A stretch of DNA of 64,000 bases from Anastrepha obliqua (GCF_027943255.1 NC_072893.1:130881784-130945783); one strand, 5' to 3'. Positions 1 through 12,240 are shown, counted from the first letter of the stretch. Translations and numbers: made by a program. Notes: generated from the sequence alone by a model not told the origin.

Positions 1-3000
1 AAAATTTTCAGTTGAACACTCTTCTTTATCCTTCTTTGTTTTACTTTATTTAATTTCAGTTGAATTTAATTTTTTTAACATATTTTAAGTTTTATTTTTT
101 ACGTTAATAATGTGGAAATATTATTTGTTAAATTTAATTTTAATTTACCTATTTAGTTTTTATTTATGTGTGCATATTTTCGCTAAAAATGAGACTCTGA
201 TCTGGTTCGCTATGGATCAAAATGGTTCCTACGTGGCTTCGGCCAGCCAGTATAACCTAACCTAGTTTTTTACTTTTATTTAATTTTTCTTATTTTACTC
301 TCTAATTTAAGTAGAATAAAGTATGTAAAATACTTTATATTAGTTAAGCAACTTTTTCATATTTTTTATTTTACTTTATTTTGTTAAAATTTAAAAAAAT
401 GATTTTATTCATAAAATTTTAGTTTGATTTACATCTAATTTTGCTTAATTTCTTTTCTTTATCTCGATTAACATTGAAAGCCAAACGTTTTCTCCTCACA
501 AATCCACTTTTAGGATAGCAGAAGGTGAGAGGAACCCTACAAACACACCTCCTAAGAGTTGCTGTCAATAAAAGCCGAAATATTTTTTTTTACAAATTAA
601 TAAAATATGAAAAATAAAAATGAAAATAAAAAACATAAAAAATTGAATAATGAAACAAGCGAAAAATGCTGCTCCTAAACTTTATCAAACTTTTGTATTC
701 ATGTATACGTAGTTATTTATGGTAATAAATCATAAAAAATAAGAAATAAGAGTTAGCGAGTATAATTAAGAAACATAAAAGCAAAAATATTTAAGAAAGC
801 CTAAGCAAATGGAAATAACAAAAAAAAACAATAAAAAATGTAATTGTACGAGTATTTGCAAAATTTATACAAACAAAACACATACATTTAAAATATATGA
901 AAATTTTGAAATAAAAAAATACGCATATGGCAAAAAAAAAAATTATAAATAAAAATCAAATGCAAAAGCTTTTTTAATACTTTCGTGCGCGCAATTAATT
1001 CACTACAGGGTGCCCGATGACAGATTAGATTTTTAAGCGCGATTTACTCGCAAAAATTATTAATGGACGGGACTGGAGAAGGATGGTTGCATTCGAAGGC
1101 GGAATGCAATGGGTCAGTAATTTTTAATGTTTTAAGGGGCGCAGCTGAAAACAACTCAGCGACATATTCCGAAACGTACGGTGGGGGAAATTAAAAAAAA
1201 ATTAAATTTAATTAAAATTAAATGATATAACATTAAATGTTACCTACGACATTTTTTGACGCGTGGTCACATTTTTAAACATCACTCGCATGCCTTTAAA
1301 CTAATTTAGTAACTGCGCAAAGCATAAGCACGTCCATGAGTTTGAGTTAAGAAAACGAGCAGGCGAGAAAGCTTCATTTTATTCTTTACTAAACCTGGTT
1401 TATAAATTTTCAACGAAAAAAATCTTAATTTTAATCACTCAATGGGGTAAACATTTTGTAAAAGACATAGGTTGTAATAAATATGGCAGAATACAAGAGC
1501 TCATATACAAAATTATTTAAAAAATGCATTCAGAAACATATTTTCAATTTTTTAAAACTAAATAAATTCAAAAAATTCAAAAAAAAATGTCTGCATTTTT
1601 TTAAACCTAAATAAAGCCAAGCATAAAATTTCGTCAACGAATAAGAATCACGCAGCATATAAAGAATTTTAGGCTAAATCAAAAATTCTCACAATCGGTT
1701 CAAAATTATGGCGTGCTGCACGGGGATAGAGACTTAAGCAGAAGCAAGAAGAGAAAATAATGAGGAAAAAGAGAAACAGTGCAATTTAATTTGCTGTACA
1801 CTCTGCAGAGAAGTTTACTTACTGCGTTTAATCAGAATTCCACTGCTTCCATTCAACAAACAAATTTAGAATTTTCGTGAATTCCGTGTGTGTCAAGTTG
1901 TTTATTTTTTTTTTGGTATTGCATGTTTTGTGTATGCTTTTTCACAAGGAATTCACGATAATTTGTACTAGTAGTTGCTTTTTTAATAAAAAAAATTCGT
2001 TTTGGTTTTTAATTTTTAGGTTTGCACTGAACTGCATTATTTATTGTGTATTTGTTTTAATATCTACTATTTTATTTTTGTAGGCTAACATTGTTTTATT
2101 ATTTAAATTTCATAAATACCCTTTTCATTTTGTTGTTTTTGTTGCAGCTTAATATTTAATTTTTCATATCAATCATTGCTGGTAACTCTTAATGTTTCTT
2201 GGCGTTAATGTTTTTTTTCTTATTTTCTTTGCAAAAAATAGTTTTTGTATGGAATTTTTCCCTGTCTCAATGTAAAAGCCAAACGGGGGTGCAAAAAATT
2301 TTTTTTTCAAATTTCGTTTTGCTTGAAATAATTCCGTTTAACTCTCTAATTCCCAGTTCCAACTGAGTTAAAACAATTTTTTTGCTAAATTCCTTCTATA
2401 CAAGTTACATGTCAGTACAAAATGTTAACTAAAAGGTAAAAAAACAAAATTGTTTTTGTTAAATCCCTTTATACAAAGTACATTTCATTGCAAAATGTGG
2501 AAACATAAAAAATTAAAAAAAAAAAAATTGTTTAAACTTGTTATTTTCTTAATTTTGTGTAAATATTTTTATACGTAAACATCATTTTTTAAATAATAAA
2601 AAACAAACGCACATTTTTTGCTGTGTATTTACCATTTTTTTGTTTAATAATTACAAACAAAGAAATTTACTCCTTCAAAGAAATTTAGGCACCAATTTTT
2701 AATTAAACATGAACGGCCAAGATTAATGGACATTCTTCAATTAAAAAATAAATTTTGAACATAGGAATATAGAACGTATTTGTTACTCAAGAAACGCCTT
2801 GGACTAAAAATTGATTTTTTAAACTCTCTGGCACTGGGAACTGAGCGGTCAACTAGAAATTATTGCTGTGCTTGCATACTATATTCTCATACATATGTAC
2901 ATATGTACAGCTGGAGATGTATGCACTGCTACTTACTCGAGTGCTGGTATGTATGTATGTATGTGGTTTTCAACATTTTTCCATGTATTATTTATTATTT

Positions 3001-6000
3001 TTTGTATATTATATATCTTTTCCCAATGGAAGTGTAGATTGTATTGGAATTGCCGTTGGCTGCGTTATTCCAAAGCTACAGATATACAATTTTTTCATAC
3101 TTTCCTTTGTTAATAATCATACAAAAACACATAATTAATTCGCATTTTAATTAATTTTTTCTTTAAATAAGTTCACACTTAGCAATTTTTTATATTAAAT
3201 ATAAATATGTATGTGTGTGTGTGATCGTTTAATGCTAACATTGTACTCACAAAAAAGTACATACAACTACTAAAATACTAATATAGTAAACAATTTTAAT
3301 AGAAATCTTTAAATATTTAGTGACACAGCACAGAGAAGGATCGTTGAAAGGAGGTTGAAAGTTGAGAAAAACACAAATAAAAAATATATACAAAATTCAT
3401 AGATTCATATGAATGGGTTAATAGACAAATTTGTTTACAACTAAAATTATTTAAATACAAACTAAAAAAATTCTTAGTTATTAAGCGCTTATGCAGTTAG
3501 TAGCTTACACACAAAGTTTAAACAACAAATGTTTATATATTTGTTTTGCACTTATAAAAAATGTAACTAAAATCGCTCGAACTTATTGCTTAATAAATTA
3601 TAAATACGCATCTACGGCTACACAATTAAAAATTTTTTATAGCGCAAATTTTTGCAGCAATAATGTTTTTTGTTTTTATATTTTCTTATATAATTAAAAA
3701 TATATATGCATGTTTAATTGTATCACAGGGGGAATCTTTCGTTTCTGAATTTCTATAAAAAAATATGGAAAATTTGCAAAATGCAGTAACTTAGAAAGCC
3801 AGTTTCATGCAAATTTTTCGTTACTTTTTTTGTATACAGAAAACGCTGAAGCGCTCAGCGTAAAAATCGAAAGAAATCTTAAATATATACATATGTATGT
3901 ATGTCTACAACAAATTACACAATGATGACGGGCAGGGAAATGGGAAGCTATTTTCAAAAAATTGGTGAATTTTTATTTTAAGTTCTATTATTAGAACTCT
4001 TTTTAATTTGGATAAAATGTACTTTAATGAGCCAAAGGGTGTATTTTCATAATATTTATATTTTTATGATTTTTCTTCTTCTTATTTTATACGTAATAAT
4101 TTTGAATAACGTGCGCCATCGCGCAAGGTCGGCGCTTGTGTGTGCGCCGGCTTGCCGTGACCTGCAAACGTTTCCAACATTGCACCAAGTCCCAGCTTTG
4201 TTTTTGTCACTGAAAGTTTTCTACTTGCTTTCGTAGTAAATTTTTTTATTTTTAGTTTTTTTAATAATTTGTGAACTTTTTGATTTGCGGTTAGTGGCAT
4301 TTGTTTTTTTAGCACTTTACATTTTCTTACTATAAGAGTAGAACATTTAGATGCTTTTAACACTTGAATAAGAAACTATTTGATATTTTATTACCATAGT
4401 TAAAAATGGTGTGTTTTATTTGCCATTAGTTGAGCAGCGCTGCAAAACATGCTACCTAAGTTTTTTATTTCTATTATTTTTGTTTTTATTAGTGATTTTT
4501 CTAAAACTCGCATGGAAGTTGAGTGAAAAAGTTTAAACGAAAACACGGAAAAATGAAGATGTTGAATTTTCTAATTTTTTTTTGTGCTGAAAATTGGCAA
4601 CCTTCTTATTTTACTAGCAAAGTAGCAAATCACGAAAAATGCAACAGAAAGCTAACTAAAATGCATTCCAGAGGACATAGAAGTTATTTTTTCTAATTTT
4701 TTATTTACTAAAAATTGGCAACATTGTTTGCTACTTTACATACAAAGGCTTCAAAATAAGAATAGAAATAATACCAAAATACAATCCGCAGCACACAAAA
4801 GTTTATTCCTATAACTTTTACTTTACTAGAAACTGTCAACATAGTTCTTTTGCCTTCAAAAGCTTCTAAATATAATAAATACGGCAAGCACTTTACTGAA
4901 ACACAACCAACCGTGTGGCTTTCTACTTTTTTTTATTGAACGCCAAAGTCAGCTCGCTTGGCGCATTCTGAGTGACATGAGACTTCCGCAGAAGCCTAGA
5001 AAAAAATCTGCATACATTTTATGCTCAGCAACCTTTTGTGTATTGAAAACGAGCAACTTTTTGCTACTTCATAATAAAAATAGTTCAATGGAAATAAATT
5101 ATAACCACACATTCTTTACTTTAGTATATAAATTTGTTAGAATTCTTATAATGTGAAATATTTCCATTGAAAATTGCCAACTCTGCGCACTATTTTACTT
5201 GTACGCAGCCGGAAATGTATTTACCTTTATATTAGTATTAAAATCCTGCATTTTATGCGTAGATCAGTGAAGCTATGTGACTTTTACAATTATTCCTATC
5301 ATTCATATGGGTTTAATGAACTACGTTGCCAATTTTCATTACTTTCCGTTATGCTTTCAGTTAAATCAATCAAATTTTACGATGTTGCCAAATTTCACTT
5401 TTATCTGCATGTTTATAATTCAACGATGTTGCCAAGAAAATAAGAGCGACGTTTCTGTAATTTTCAGCGCAATTTATCTACGTACTTTTTCCCGTAGTTT
5501 TTAATTAATTAATTTAAGTTTTGCAAAACTTTTTCTTAATATTTTTTCCATGCTGCTTTTCGATATATTTAAATACATACTTGCATTACCTGCTATAATT
5601 TGTATATAGAAATTATTGACCTTACATACATACATACATACACATGCATGTGCACATATTTTGAAATAAGCAAAATGCCTAAAATACTGGATTCCCACCT
5701 TGAGTCGCGGTTCTTCGCTTCGTACGTTTTTAAAATACCTTTGGCACATAAGCATGACTATATGTAACACCAAAATAATACTTTAACCGTTAATAGGAAC
5801 CATAAGAATTGACTTGAAAGCACAGCCGCGTGTAAAGAAATGGTTTACAAAATATTTTAATATTTTAAAATGTCTAAAGCTGGCAAAGACTCATTTCAAA
5901 ATATGCGTACGTATGAGGCCTTGAGAAAGGTTTTTGATTTGGTTTTTTCTTTTTTTGTTGACTGCGCAATTTTTTCGTAATATGTATGTATGTATTTCCA

Positions 6001-6095
6001 CTTTCAATGTGCTTTTCAAATACTAATGTTTCAATTGTTTCTAAGCTAAGGATTAGCTGCTGCTTTGTTTCTGCTGCCCAAGAGTTTTTTATAAT
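1..6095. other. AT-rich flank 3' of the GRAM-domain gene
   Basis: Non-coding, A/T-rich sequence with long poly-A/T runs and short TATG/ATAC microsatellites (for example near 2944-2965 and 3890-3902) and a short GT run near 3209-3222. Short ORFs here lack codon bias, splice context and recognisable motifs. The only interpretable piece is a LINE-tail-like fragment at 190-266, listed separately. Confidence 0.6.
190..266 (+). mobile_element. 3' tail remnant of a CCTAACC-tailed LINE
   Basis: The segment aligns by eye with the 3' end of the LINE at 52102-54037 (reverse complement of its first ~80 bases). Shared landmarks in the same order are ATCTGGT, a CGCTA block, CAAAA, GGCTT, GCCA, CCAG and a final TAACCTAACCTA tail. 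It is probably a dead, strongly 5'-truncated copy of the same or a close family. No coding sequence remains. Confidence 0.5.
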
Positions 6096-6101
6096 TTTAT
6101 T
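6096..6101 (-). terminator. candidate poly(A) signal of the GRAM-domain gene
   Basis: On the minus strand this reads AATAAA, about 244 bases after the TGA stop at 6345-6347. The region is AT-rich, so such hexamers occur by chance; it is offered only as the first canonical signal noticed downstream. Confidence 0.25.
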
Positions 6102-6344
6102 GTTTAATGCTTAATTAAGATTTTTAACTTCTTCCATTTACTTTCTAGCTGAGCTTTTCGTTTCCCTTCTGCCTTCAATCTGGTTATTCCATGTTTTTTG
6201 GATTATATATATTTTTTTAATATAATAGTAGTTCATTTCCTTAAAAATCATTGTGTACCTATGTATTATGTATGAATGTGTAGGCGTTAAATTTTTTCTT
6301 CAATATTTAGTGGTTATAAACATATTTTAATTTAAAATATAAAT

Positions 6345-6425
6345 TCAGTCACTATCATCGCGATTTGCATAAGCTGAACTTCGGTCATGGATTAGCATTG
6401 AGAGTGTTTCTAGACTGCGCCGCAC
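6345..6425 (-). CDS. GRAM-domain membrane protein, last coding exon
   Basis: Last coding exon of the GRAMD2-like gene, 26 residues and a TGA stop. A pyrimidine-rich tract ending in TTTGCAG precedes it. It starts in phase 0, matching the phase-0 donor at 9569. The join gives a helical stretch (LEQIAK joined to VRRSLETLSMLIHD) that runs smoothly across the splice. Its acidic end (ANRDDSD) forms the C terminus, residues 542-567 of the short form. The intron before it is about 3.1 kb and contains a foldback-like transposon at 8234-8751 and part of a MITE. Confidence 0.8.
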   Translation of the reverse strand: MRRSLETLSMLIHDRSSAYANRDDSD

Positions 6426-6544
6426 CTGCAAAGAGTAGGGAGAGGAGAGACAGTAATATAAAGACTGCAATGCCATTTATATTAATTTACAAAATGTAGT
6501 CTATTAATAAATGTACAATAAAAAATGTGTTAACATATGTTTAA

Positions 6545-7249
6545 GGGAAGAAAGTATAGCATCCTGCAAAATTTCGTAAAAGGAAAAAAAATTGTTTTCA
6601 TAAAATGTTATTGTTAATAATATAATCCTTTAAAAATATGCCAAAAAATTTTTAGAACGTAAATTTAAGTATTTCTTATATTATAGATCGTCAACCGTGA
6701 CGACTCTATTCTTTGCGTTCGAGCGCTGGGAGAGAGAGGTATAGTTACGTATTCAAACTTTAGACGCGTTTTTCTCAAAACTATATTTTTCGAATTGTCG
6801 TACACAATAACTCTAAAAGTTATTATTAATTTTGCACACACCTTTTTTTCTATGTGAATTTACAATTCGAAAATTTTTCGAAAAAATAATTTTTTCGAAG
6901 CAAAAATAGTAGGAAAATTCGCCCCAAAATTCATTGTTTTTTTTTGAAGCATTTTATTCCGTGATTTTTTTCCCCCATTTGTTTTTAATTCACATAGAAA
7001 TTATGACATTAATAAACAAAAATTTTTTGGCTTTGGCCCGCCGATTGAGAAGCACCGCTGCGACATTCCTGGAAGAATTGAGTGTATATCCGCCATTTTA
7101 AATTATTAAAATAAAAAATTATTAAATTAAAAAATTGTTATTTTATTTTAATGTATAAATAAACTGTATGCCAATTTTGAAAAAAATATATTGACTTCTT
7201 CATTTTAAATAATTTTAATGAAAATCAGGGAAAATATGGCCGTTTACAG
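6545..7249. mobile_element. TTAA-flanked MITE, 3'-truncated copy
   Basis: It begins directly after TTAA (6541-6544) and shares long colinear similarity with the outer element at 50591-54619: both carry 'ataatcctttaaaaatatg', 'aagtatttcttatatta', 'gcaaaaatagtaggaaaatt' and 'gaaaatatggccgtttacag'. The left terminus is degraded. The copy ends at about 7249 without the right terminal inverted repeat. It has no ORF of note and lies in the last intron of the GRAM-domain gene. Confidence 0.65.
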
Positions 7250-8233
7250 AATTGTTGGCAAAGAAACCTATATACAAATAAAAAAATGCGTAGCCATGTT
7301 TGCAGGATATTGGCGAAAAAAGGAAGCATTCTCTAAAGCCTCCGTAGCCTTTTGGTTTTGTTAAAATAAATCTAATTTATTACGTAATTTTCCATATACA
7401 TTTTCCATCAGCTGATACGGACTTGCGGGGATCCCAGGAATATGCGCCCTTTGCTTCATTGGTGCAATGAAACAACATTGAGAAACACCTGTGGCACCTC
7501 TGTAGGGCGCAATTTATCACTTGAATGTGAATTTTGGCAGGTGTATTTAAAAATTGTTTGTATACGCCATGGTTTTTCAAGCGTCAGTAATATATTAATC
7601 AACATAGGCGGGTTTTATCTGTATTTATTTTCAGCAATAATAAGCTTTGTTTTGAAGCTGAAAAGATATTGATTGTTGGCAGGCAATCATTTTGTGCGTT
7701 ACATTTGATTCCGGGCAGGTGGTTAAACAACAAAAAGTCGAAGAAATGGTGACAATGGAATAACCAAAAAATATATTTAGTTTTGAAATTGTGTTTTTGT
7801 TTTGCTCACACAACATTCACTGTATGGGACTCATTGATGAACCTTGAAATATACAAATATGATTAGCTAGAGGCAGCAGCGATTATTGTTTAGGCGAATG
7901 AAGTGGGTAATCTAAGAAAAAATATAAATAGCGCGTGGTTTTGGTAGTAATAATAATAATGAAAATTAAAAAAGAGATTTAAGAACAAAAACGTATGTAC
8001 GTATCATCAAACGTCACTTAGATCACATTGTATAAATATAATGGGTGTTTTTTTCTTAGAGAAATGGAACTTCTTAAAAAAAAAAAATTAATGAAACTAT
8101 CAAATTTTTGGGTCTATTAGCTTGCAAAATTTTACGTCACTTAGTGTTTAAAAATAATTTCGAACGACTCACAAGCAGGTTCAGCAAAGATAAAAGTTAG
8201 TGGCAATTTCTTATAAAGAATACCGGCGGTATG

Positions 8234-8751
8234 AAAAAAAAGAGGTAGTCTGTAAAGTCGGTTTGTATATGTATCTGCATGTTTACATACATATATTAGT
8301 ATACAACATATCTTATAAGTATATGGTAAATATTACCATACATTTTTTCCTTCATATATAATAAAAAAATTAATAATAATAACATTAAAACAACAGGTAT
8401 TATTAACAAACTTGGTTTTATTTTAAATTCTTCAAGTAAATCAAATTAATAATAATCAATAAGAAGGCATATGCAAATACAAATACGTGAATTTATATAT
8501 GTACAAATGCGCATATACATACATATATACGCTCACTTAAGTAGGAGAGAGCAAGATGTCGAACGTTGCCGTTCGTTTGCTTTGTTTGCTTTCTCGTTCG
8601 TTCCGCGCTTTCGCTTGCAGTTCATTCAAGGTAACGGCAATGAGCAAGGTAACGACAAATGAGCAAGGTAACACTAATGAGCAAGGTAACGACACATTTT
8701 TTCGTGCGTGCAGCCGGCTAAATCGAATTATAAGACGTTATCACGTCAAAA
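8234..8751 (+). mobile_element. foldback-like element, copy A (solo half)
   Basis: It starts with AAGAGGTAGTCTGTAAAGTC and ends with ACGTTATCACGTCAAAA. The body is shared with the copies at 11603-12240, 13390-13853 and 60896-61460: a 'catatcttataag' block, AT-rich spacer, 'aagaaggcatatgcaaatac', 'agtaggagagag', then a GAGCAAGGTAAC minisatellite. Its short ORFs are fragments of this non-coding repeat. No transposase is visible, so it is presumably non-autonomous. Relation to Drosophila FB elements is inferred from architecture only. Confidence 0.65.
8630..8695 (+). repeat. minisatellite GAGCAAGGTAAC in foldback element
   Basis: About four tandem copies of a roughly 17-18 bp unit containing GAGCAAGGTAACG with slightly varying spacers. 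The same unit occurs at 13710-13796 and is expanded at 61240-61402, so copy number differs between element copies. Confidence 0.7.
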
Positions 8752-8889
8752 TTTAGGTGACAGAGGGACGTGGCTCAGTATAAAACACTCATCACAAAAG
8801 TATAGGAACCTACTGGTTGGATATAGATTTTTGTGTTTTCCTCAAAAAAGACCAGACTGTCGAAAAAACGAAGGAGACAAAAGGTGGTA

Positions 8890-9121
8890 CACAATCGTTG
8901 CGCGTAAGAAAGGATAGAGGCGCTGCAGAGGCTGCTGGCAATCCCTTTAACCCCTGGTGGTTTATTCAGCGACTTACCTAGTTTTGTCTGATTGATACTT
9001 GTTTTCAGCTATGGCACTCACACTCGCATGCAATGTGAAAAGTAGTCCGATTGTTAGCTCACAATTAGCGAACTTGGTTTCTGCCTTCTTATTGGCAGCT
9101 ATATACCTAACCTAACCTAAC
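8890..9121 (+). mobile_element. possible LINE 3' end with CCTAACCTAACC tail
   Basis: GC-richer than its surroundings and ending in a CCTAACCTAACCTAAC tail at 9106-9121, the tail type seen on the LINE at 52102-54037. No RT or RNase H motif is left, so this rests on the tail and the compositional contrast. Confidence 0.35.
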
Positions 9122-9568
9122 AGCGGGTTAATATATTTCAGATAAGCTTTTTTTTAAATATTCTTTATGGGTTATCGAAGATAAAAAAGTCATACATTTT
9201 AAGAGACTTGAAAAATAGTACCAACAAATTTTTAGTTTGCACAATTTTTAGAAATTTCGATATTCCCATAGTTTTCTGTTACATTCGGCCGCACCTACAC
9301 AATTCTTATGTTACTTATTATAAAAAAGCAAAATAAAAAATTTAAGCAAAAAGCTGAACCAAAATCGTTGAAAAAAGATAAATATGCCGCCGCTAAAATT
9401 TTTAACAGCTAAGTAGTCTTGATAAAATAAATGCGGCCTTGCGTGCAGTGAAATAAATACAACAAAAAGCTGCAATTTCTTTTGCGCAAATAAATTGAAA
9501 TAAAAGGAAAAAAACCTCATAACTGCGGAACTAATTATTATTTAATGGCCAATAAAAGGATAACTAAC

Positions 9569-9691
9569 CTTGGCAATTTGTTCTAAATTGTGTGTAAGTA
9601 TATTCTGAGCTTCTTCAGTACTTTTTGCCTGCAGTTCCTTTTGCCAACGCAAAGCTTCTGCGAATATATCGTCATCGTTACCGGAGCGCTG
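9569..9691 (-). CDS. GRAM-domain membrane protein, exon after TM
   Basis: 41 codons, phase 0 at both ends. Acceptor ATTTTCCAG and donor GTTAGT (after AAG) are both visible. It encodes a charged helical segment beginning QRSGNDDDIFAEALRWQKEL, residues 501-541 of the short form. It follows the transmembrane segment, so it should sit on the luminal side if the family topology (N-terminal GRAM in cytosol, one C-terminal ER anchor) holds. Reading on past the donor gives only seven more residues before a stop, whereas splicing to 6425 extends the helix. Confidence 0.8.
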
Positions 9692-9774
9692 CTGGAAAAT
9701 GTGACAAAACAAAATAAAAAACACATTTGAATTATGCTTATACTCGTTCTCCCCTCACATTTGCCCATACGCAC

Positions 9775-10235
9775 CCAATTGAATTCCGTTGGCGTGTGGG
9801 TACTCGTTTTCGCCTCAATATCCAGTATTCTATAGAGCAGGAACACGGAGAATAACGCCAACACCATGGTTAGCAGCACACCCAAGTAAACCACATGTAA
9901 TTCCGTGGGGAATTTCAAGCGTAGCAGCGCTTTTTGCCTGAGCGTCTTAAAGCTTGACACAGCTGCGTGCGCAGCTGATCTAGGTGTGCCAGCCATCACT
10001 GTAGTAGGCAACGAAGACGATGTTGATGGCGTGGGTGACGATGAAGCTGATGTGGTGGAAGAGGCGGTGCCGGCAACTATCAGTGCTATACCTGTGGTCA
10101 CAATGCCGTCGTTACAGTTGGCGTTTGTGCCAACGCAGGTGGCGCTTTTGTCGCTGTTGGAGTTGTGACTTGCCGTAGATGGCGCTGAATTGGAGTTGGA
10201 GAAGGCGCCGGCTTGTTTGGCATCTACTGGAATAT
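9775..10235 (-). CDS. GRAM-domain membrane protein, TM exon
   Basis: Entered from phase 1 (acceptor ATTGCAG) and left in phase 0 through donor GTGCGT after TTC AAT TGG. The first ~100 residues are low-complexity Ser/Thr/Ala/Asn sequence. Then comes a basic stretch (LRQKALLRLKFP) and a single hydrophobic helix, VVYLGVLLTMVLALFSVFLL, about residues 460-482 of the short form. One C-terminal helix preceded by basic residues fits the ER anchor of GRAMD proteins. A second GT at GGCAAAT|GTGAGG would put the next exon out of frame, so the GTGCGT donor was chosen. Confidence 0.85.
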
Positions 10236-10298
10236 CTGCAATTAACAAAAGTTCGTTATTTGTGTGTTTTGTTTTATTTTATTTGTTTTTTGTTGTAC

Positions 10299-10713
10299 CG
10301 GAATGACGATGGTTTTCATGTGCAGTTGTTTTGCCCTCGGCAATGCTATGACTGGATCCAGCTAAATTACGCCGAATTAGCGTTTGACCAAGTTCGTTCA
10401 TACTACCAGCGGCAGCAGCTGCTACTGCGGCCAGTGCTTGCGGTGGACTCTCATTGCCGCTGATCGAACAACTGCTGTCATCCTCAATGGAATATTCTTC
10501 GGAAACTTCAATTTCTGCGGGTATTTTTGGAAGAATTTCGGCAGGTGCTAGTGGCGGGCAAACACTGCACATTAGGCGGAAGGCTGCCTCGCGGCTAATA
10601 AAGCTACCGAACACATGCCTTTCATCGGCGGTGGCGACACCCACGGCATTCGGTATGATTTTTGCCGTCTTCTCTTTGGAGATTTTTGTAACGGACGACG
10701 TGGGAATGACAAC
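10299..10713 (-). CDS. GRAM-domain protein, second half of GRAM domain
   Basis: 138 codons plus one base. Acceptor CCCAACAG, donor GTACAA after CATTCCG. It starts with the second half of the GRAM (PH-like) fold: VVIPTSSVTKISKEKTAKII, PNAVGV, then HVFGSFISREAAFRLMCSV. This is the family pattern of a strand, an 'I.K.KTA..PN' block and an 'F.SF.SR...' block before the closing helix. An acidic segment follows (EVSEEYSIEDDSSCS), then an Ala-rich linker. A VASt sterol-transfer domain, expected after GRAM in GRAMD1/Aster proteins, is not visible, which points to the GRAMD2 subgroup. GRAMD2A is known to mark ER-plasma membrane contacts through phosphoinositide binding; that role here is by family analogy. 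Confidence 0.87.
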
Positions 10714-10844
10714 CTGTTGGGACGAATGAGGGTGGCGAAAAGGGAAAACTTGGGTAATTATAATGAATGGAGGTACACTTAGGCATGTGAGCGACAGTGT
10801 GTCTATGTGTGAAATACCAATCAGCAGCCAACTATTCAACTCAC

Positions 10845-10948
10845 CTTGGTCACATAACCAAACACATTTGAATAGAATGCGAAATGCTGATCCGTTATAT
10901 AAAGATGTCCTTGGAGCAGAATGTCGCTGACAAGCGCACAAGAAAAAT
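10845..10948 (-). CDS. GRAM-domain protein, central GRAM exon
   Basis: 104 bp: two bases completing a Tyr codon, then 34 codons. Acceptor ATTATACAG, donor GTGAGT. It encodes FSCALVSDILLQGHLYITD followed by QHFAFYSNVFGYVTK, the most diagnostic part of a GRAM domain (the 'F.C.L...ILLQG.LY.....FAF.SN.FG' pattern). Joined to the flanking exons it gives a continuous domain at about residues 152-260 of the short form. The exon is not visible as an open frame of its own because it is short. Confidence 0.9.
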
Positions 10949-11052
10949 CTGTATAATGTCAATATTATAATTAACATTTAGTTATTTTTTATACGAAGTC
11001 ATATATAGGTATATATAATATATATATAGTCATTTTTGCACTTTTTACTTAC

Positions 11053-11318
11053 AATTGATGAGTTTCTCATCCTTGGACACCTGCGTAAAGTGCCGATGAA
11101 ATTTCTTCACACGCGAACTGGAGACCTCTTTACGCTTCTTCTCCTTTTCGACCGGCATCGTTGAAGCAGCAGCAGCAGCTGTTGCTGCCGCTGTCGATTG
11201 TTCATGCTTCGCCGTGGTGTGGCCGCTCCAATTACTGCTAGTGGCACTTTTACGCGACGTTGGGCTGATGCTGCGTATGCTGGTTCTAGACTCGCTTGGT
11301 GCTAATGGGTTTAACGAT
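11053..11318 (-). CDS. GRAM-domain protein, first common exon
   Basis: 266 bp, phase 2 in and phase 1 out. Acceptor CTTTGAATTCTAG, donor GTAAGT after ATCAATT. It encodes a Ser/Arg-rich segment (SESRTSIRSISPTSRKS), an Ala/Thr linker, a basic KEKKRKEVSSSRVKKFH stretch and the start of the GRAM domain (FHRHFTQVSKDEKLINY, the last Tyr split by the intron). This is the junction where the alternative upstream exons (17399-17146, or 25144-24875, or directly 43891-43680) can enter, since all leave in phase 2. Confidence 0.85.
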
Positions 11319-11602
11319 CTAGAATTCAAAGCGAAAATAGGAATTGCGTGAATGCTGAGTAGATTTAGCGGAAATGAGTGATCACTCAAAAACAATACAA
11401 AATAATTTGATTTCGTTTTATTTTATTTACAGAATTAATAAAGTATGTAAATGAATTGTGACAGCAATTTTGGAGAAATATAGAAATTCCTATTTGAATT
11501 TTCCCAGTCTACATTGGACGGGTATTGCTCAAAGGGATACAGCCACGACTCCTTTCGAAGAGTTTGCGGCTATCCACGCAGCTATATCAGAAATACGTTT
11601 TA

Positions 11603-12240
11603 ATTTTTGACGTGATAACGTCTTATAATTCGATTTAGGTGGCTGCACGCACGAAAAAATGTGTCGTTATATTGCCCATGCGTCGTTACCTTGTTTGAAC
11701 TGCAAGCGAAAGCGCGGAAGGAACAACAAAGAGCATAATCGGCCCCCGCATTCGGCAACGTTCGACATCTGGCTATCTCCTACTTGAGTGAGCATATATA
11801 TGTATGTATATGCGCATATGCATATAAATGTACATATTTGTATTTGCATATGCCTTCTTATTGATTATTACTGTTGTTGTTGTTGTTGTAGCAGCATAAA
11901 CATTCCCCTTACTTACATATGGAGAATGTTGCTGGAGTGACAGTCCTTGGCCGGATATAAATCTGGGTCGTTTCGGTAACGTAGAACCGACTGTCGAGGA
12001 AACGATTACTACTGATTATTACTAATTTGTTTTACTTGAAGAATTTAAAATAAAACCGGGTGTATCATCATCATCCTTACCGAATTTATAATTAGTGACG
12101 ACTAGTTGTTAATAATACCTGTTCTTTTAATGTTTTTATTATTAATTTATTATTATATATGAAGGAAAAAATGTATGGTAATATTTACCATATACTTATA
12201 AGATATGTTGTATACTAATATATGTATATAAACAAGCATA
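11603..12240 (-). mobile_element. foldback-like element, copy B (reverse orientation)
   Basis: Reverse-orientation copy of the family at 8234-8751. It opens with TTTTGACGTGATAACGTCTT, followed by the ACGCACGAAAAAATGTGTCG block, the GAGTGAGCATATATATG block and the 'ggtaatatttaccatatac' block. It is interrupted at 11873-12012 by a short CAA-tailed retroposon. It lies just upstream of the first common coding exon, inside the intron of the GRAM-domain gene. Confidence 0.65.
11873..12012 (-). mobile_element. short retroposon with CAA tail and 11-bp TSD
   Basis: A 140-bp insert flanked by an exact 11-bp direct repeat, TGATTATTACT, at 11862-11872 and 12013-12023. On the minus strand it ends in (CAA)n after 'atgctgcta', the usual look of a retroposed 3' end. 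Core phrases are 'ggccaaggactgtcactcc' and 'ggttctacgttaccgaaa'. I recognise this core as a frequent repeat in tephritid sequences. It has no clear tRNA promoter, so it may be a SINE or the tail of a LINE. Confidence 0.75.

Noticed and set aside
2780..3138. Overlapping plus-strand ORFs
   Set aside because: They run through TATG/ATAC microsatellites in three frames; no motif.
9905..10729. Plus-strand ORFs across the GRAM-domain exons
   Set aside because: Antisense shadows of exons on the minus strand; the minus frame has splice sites and a domain match.
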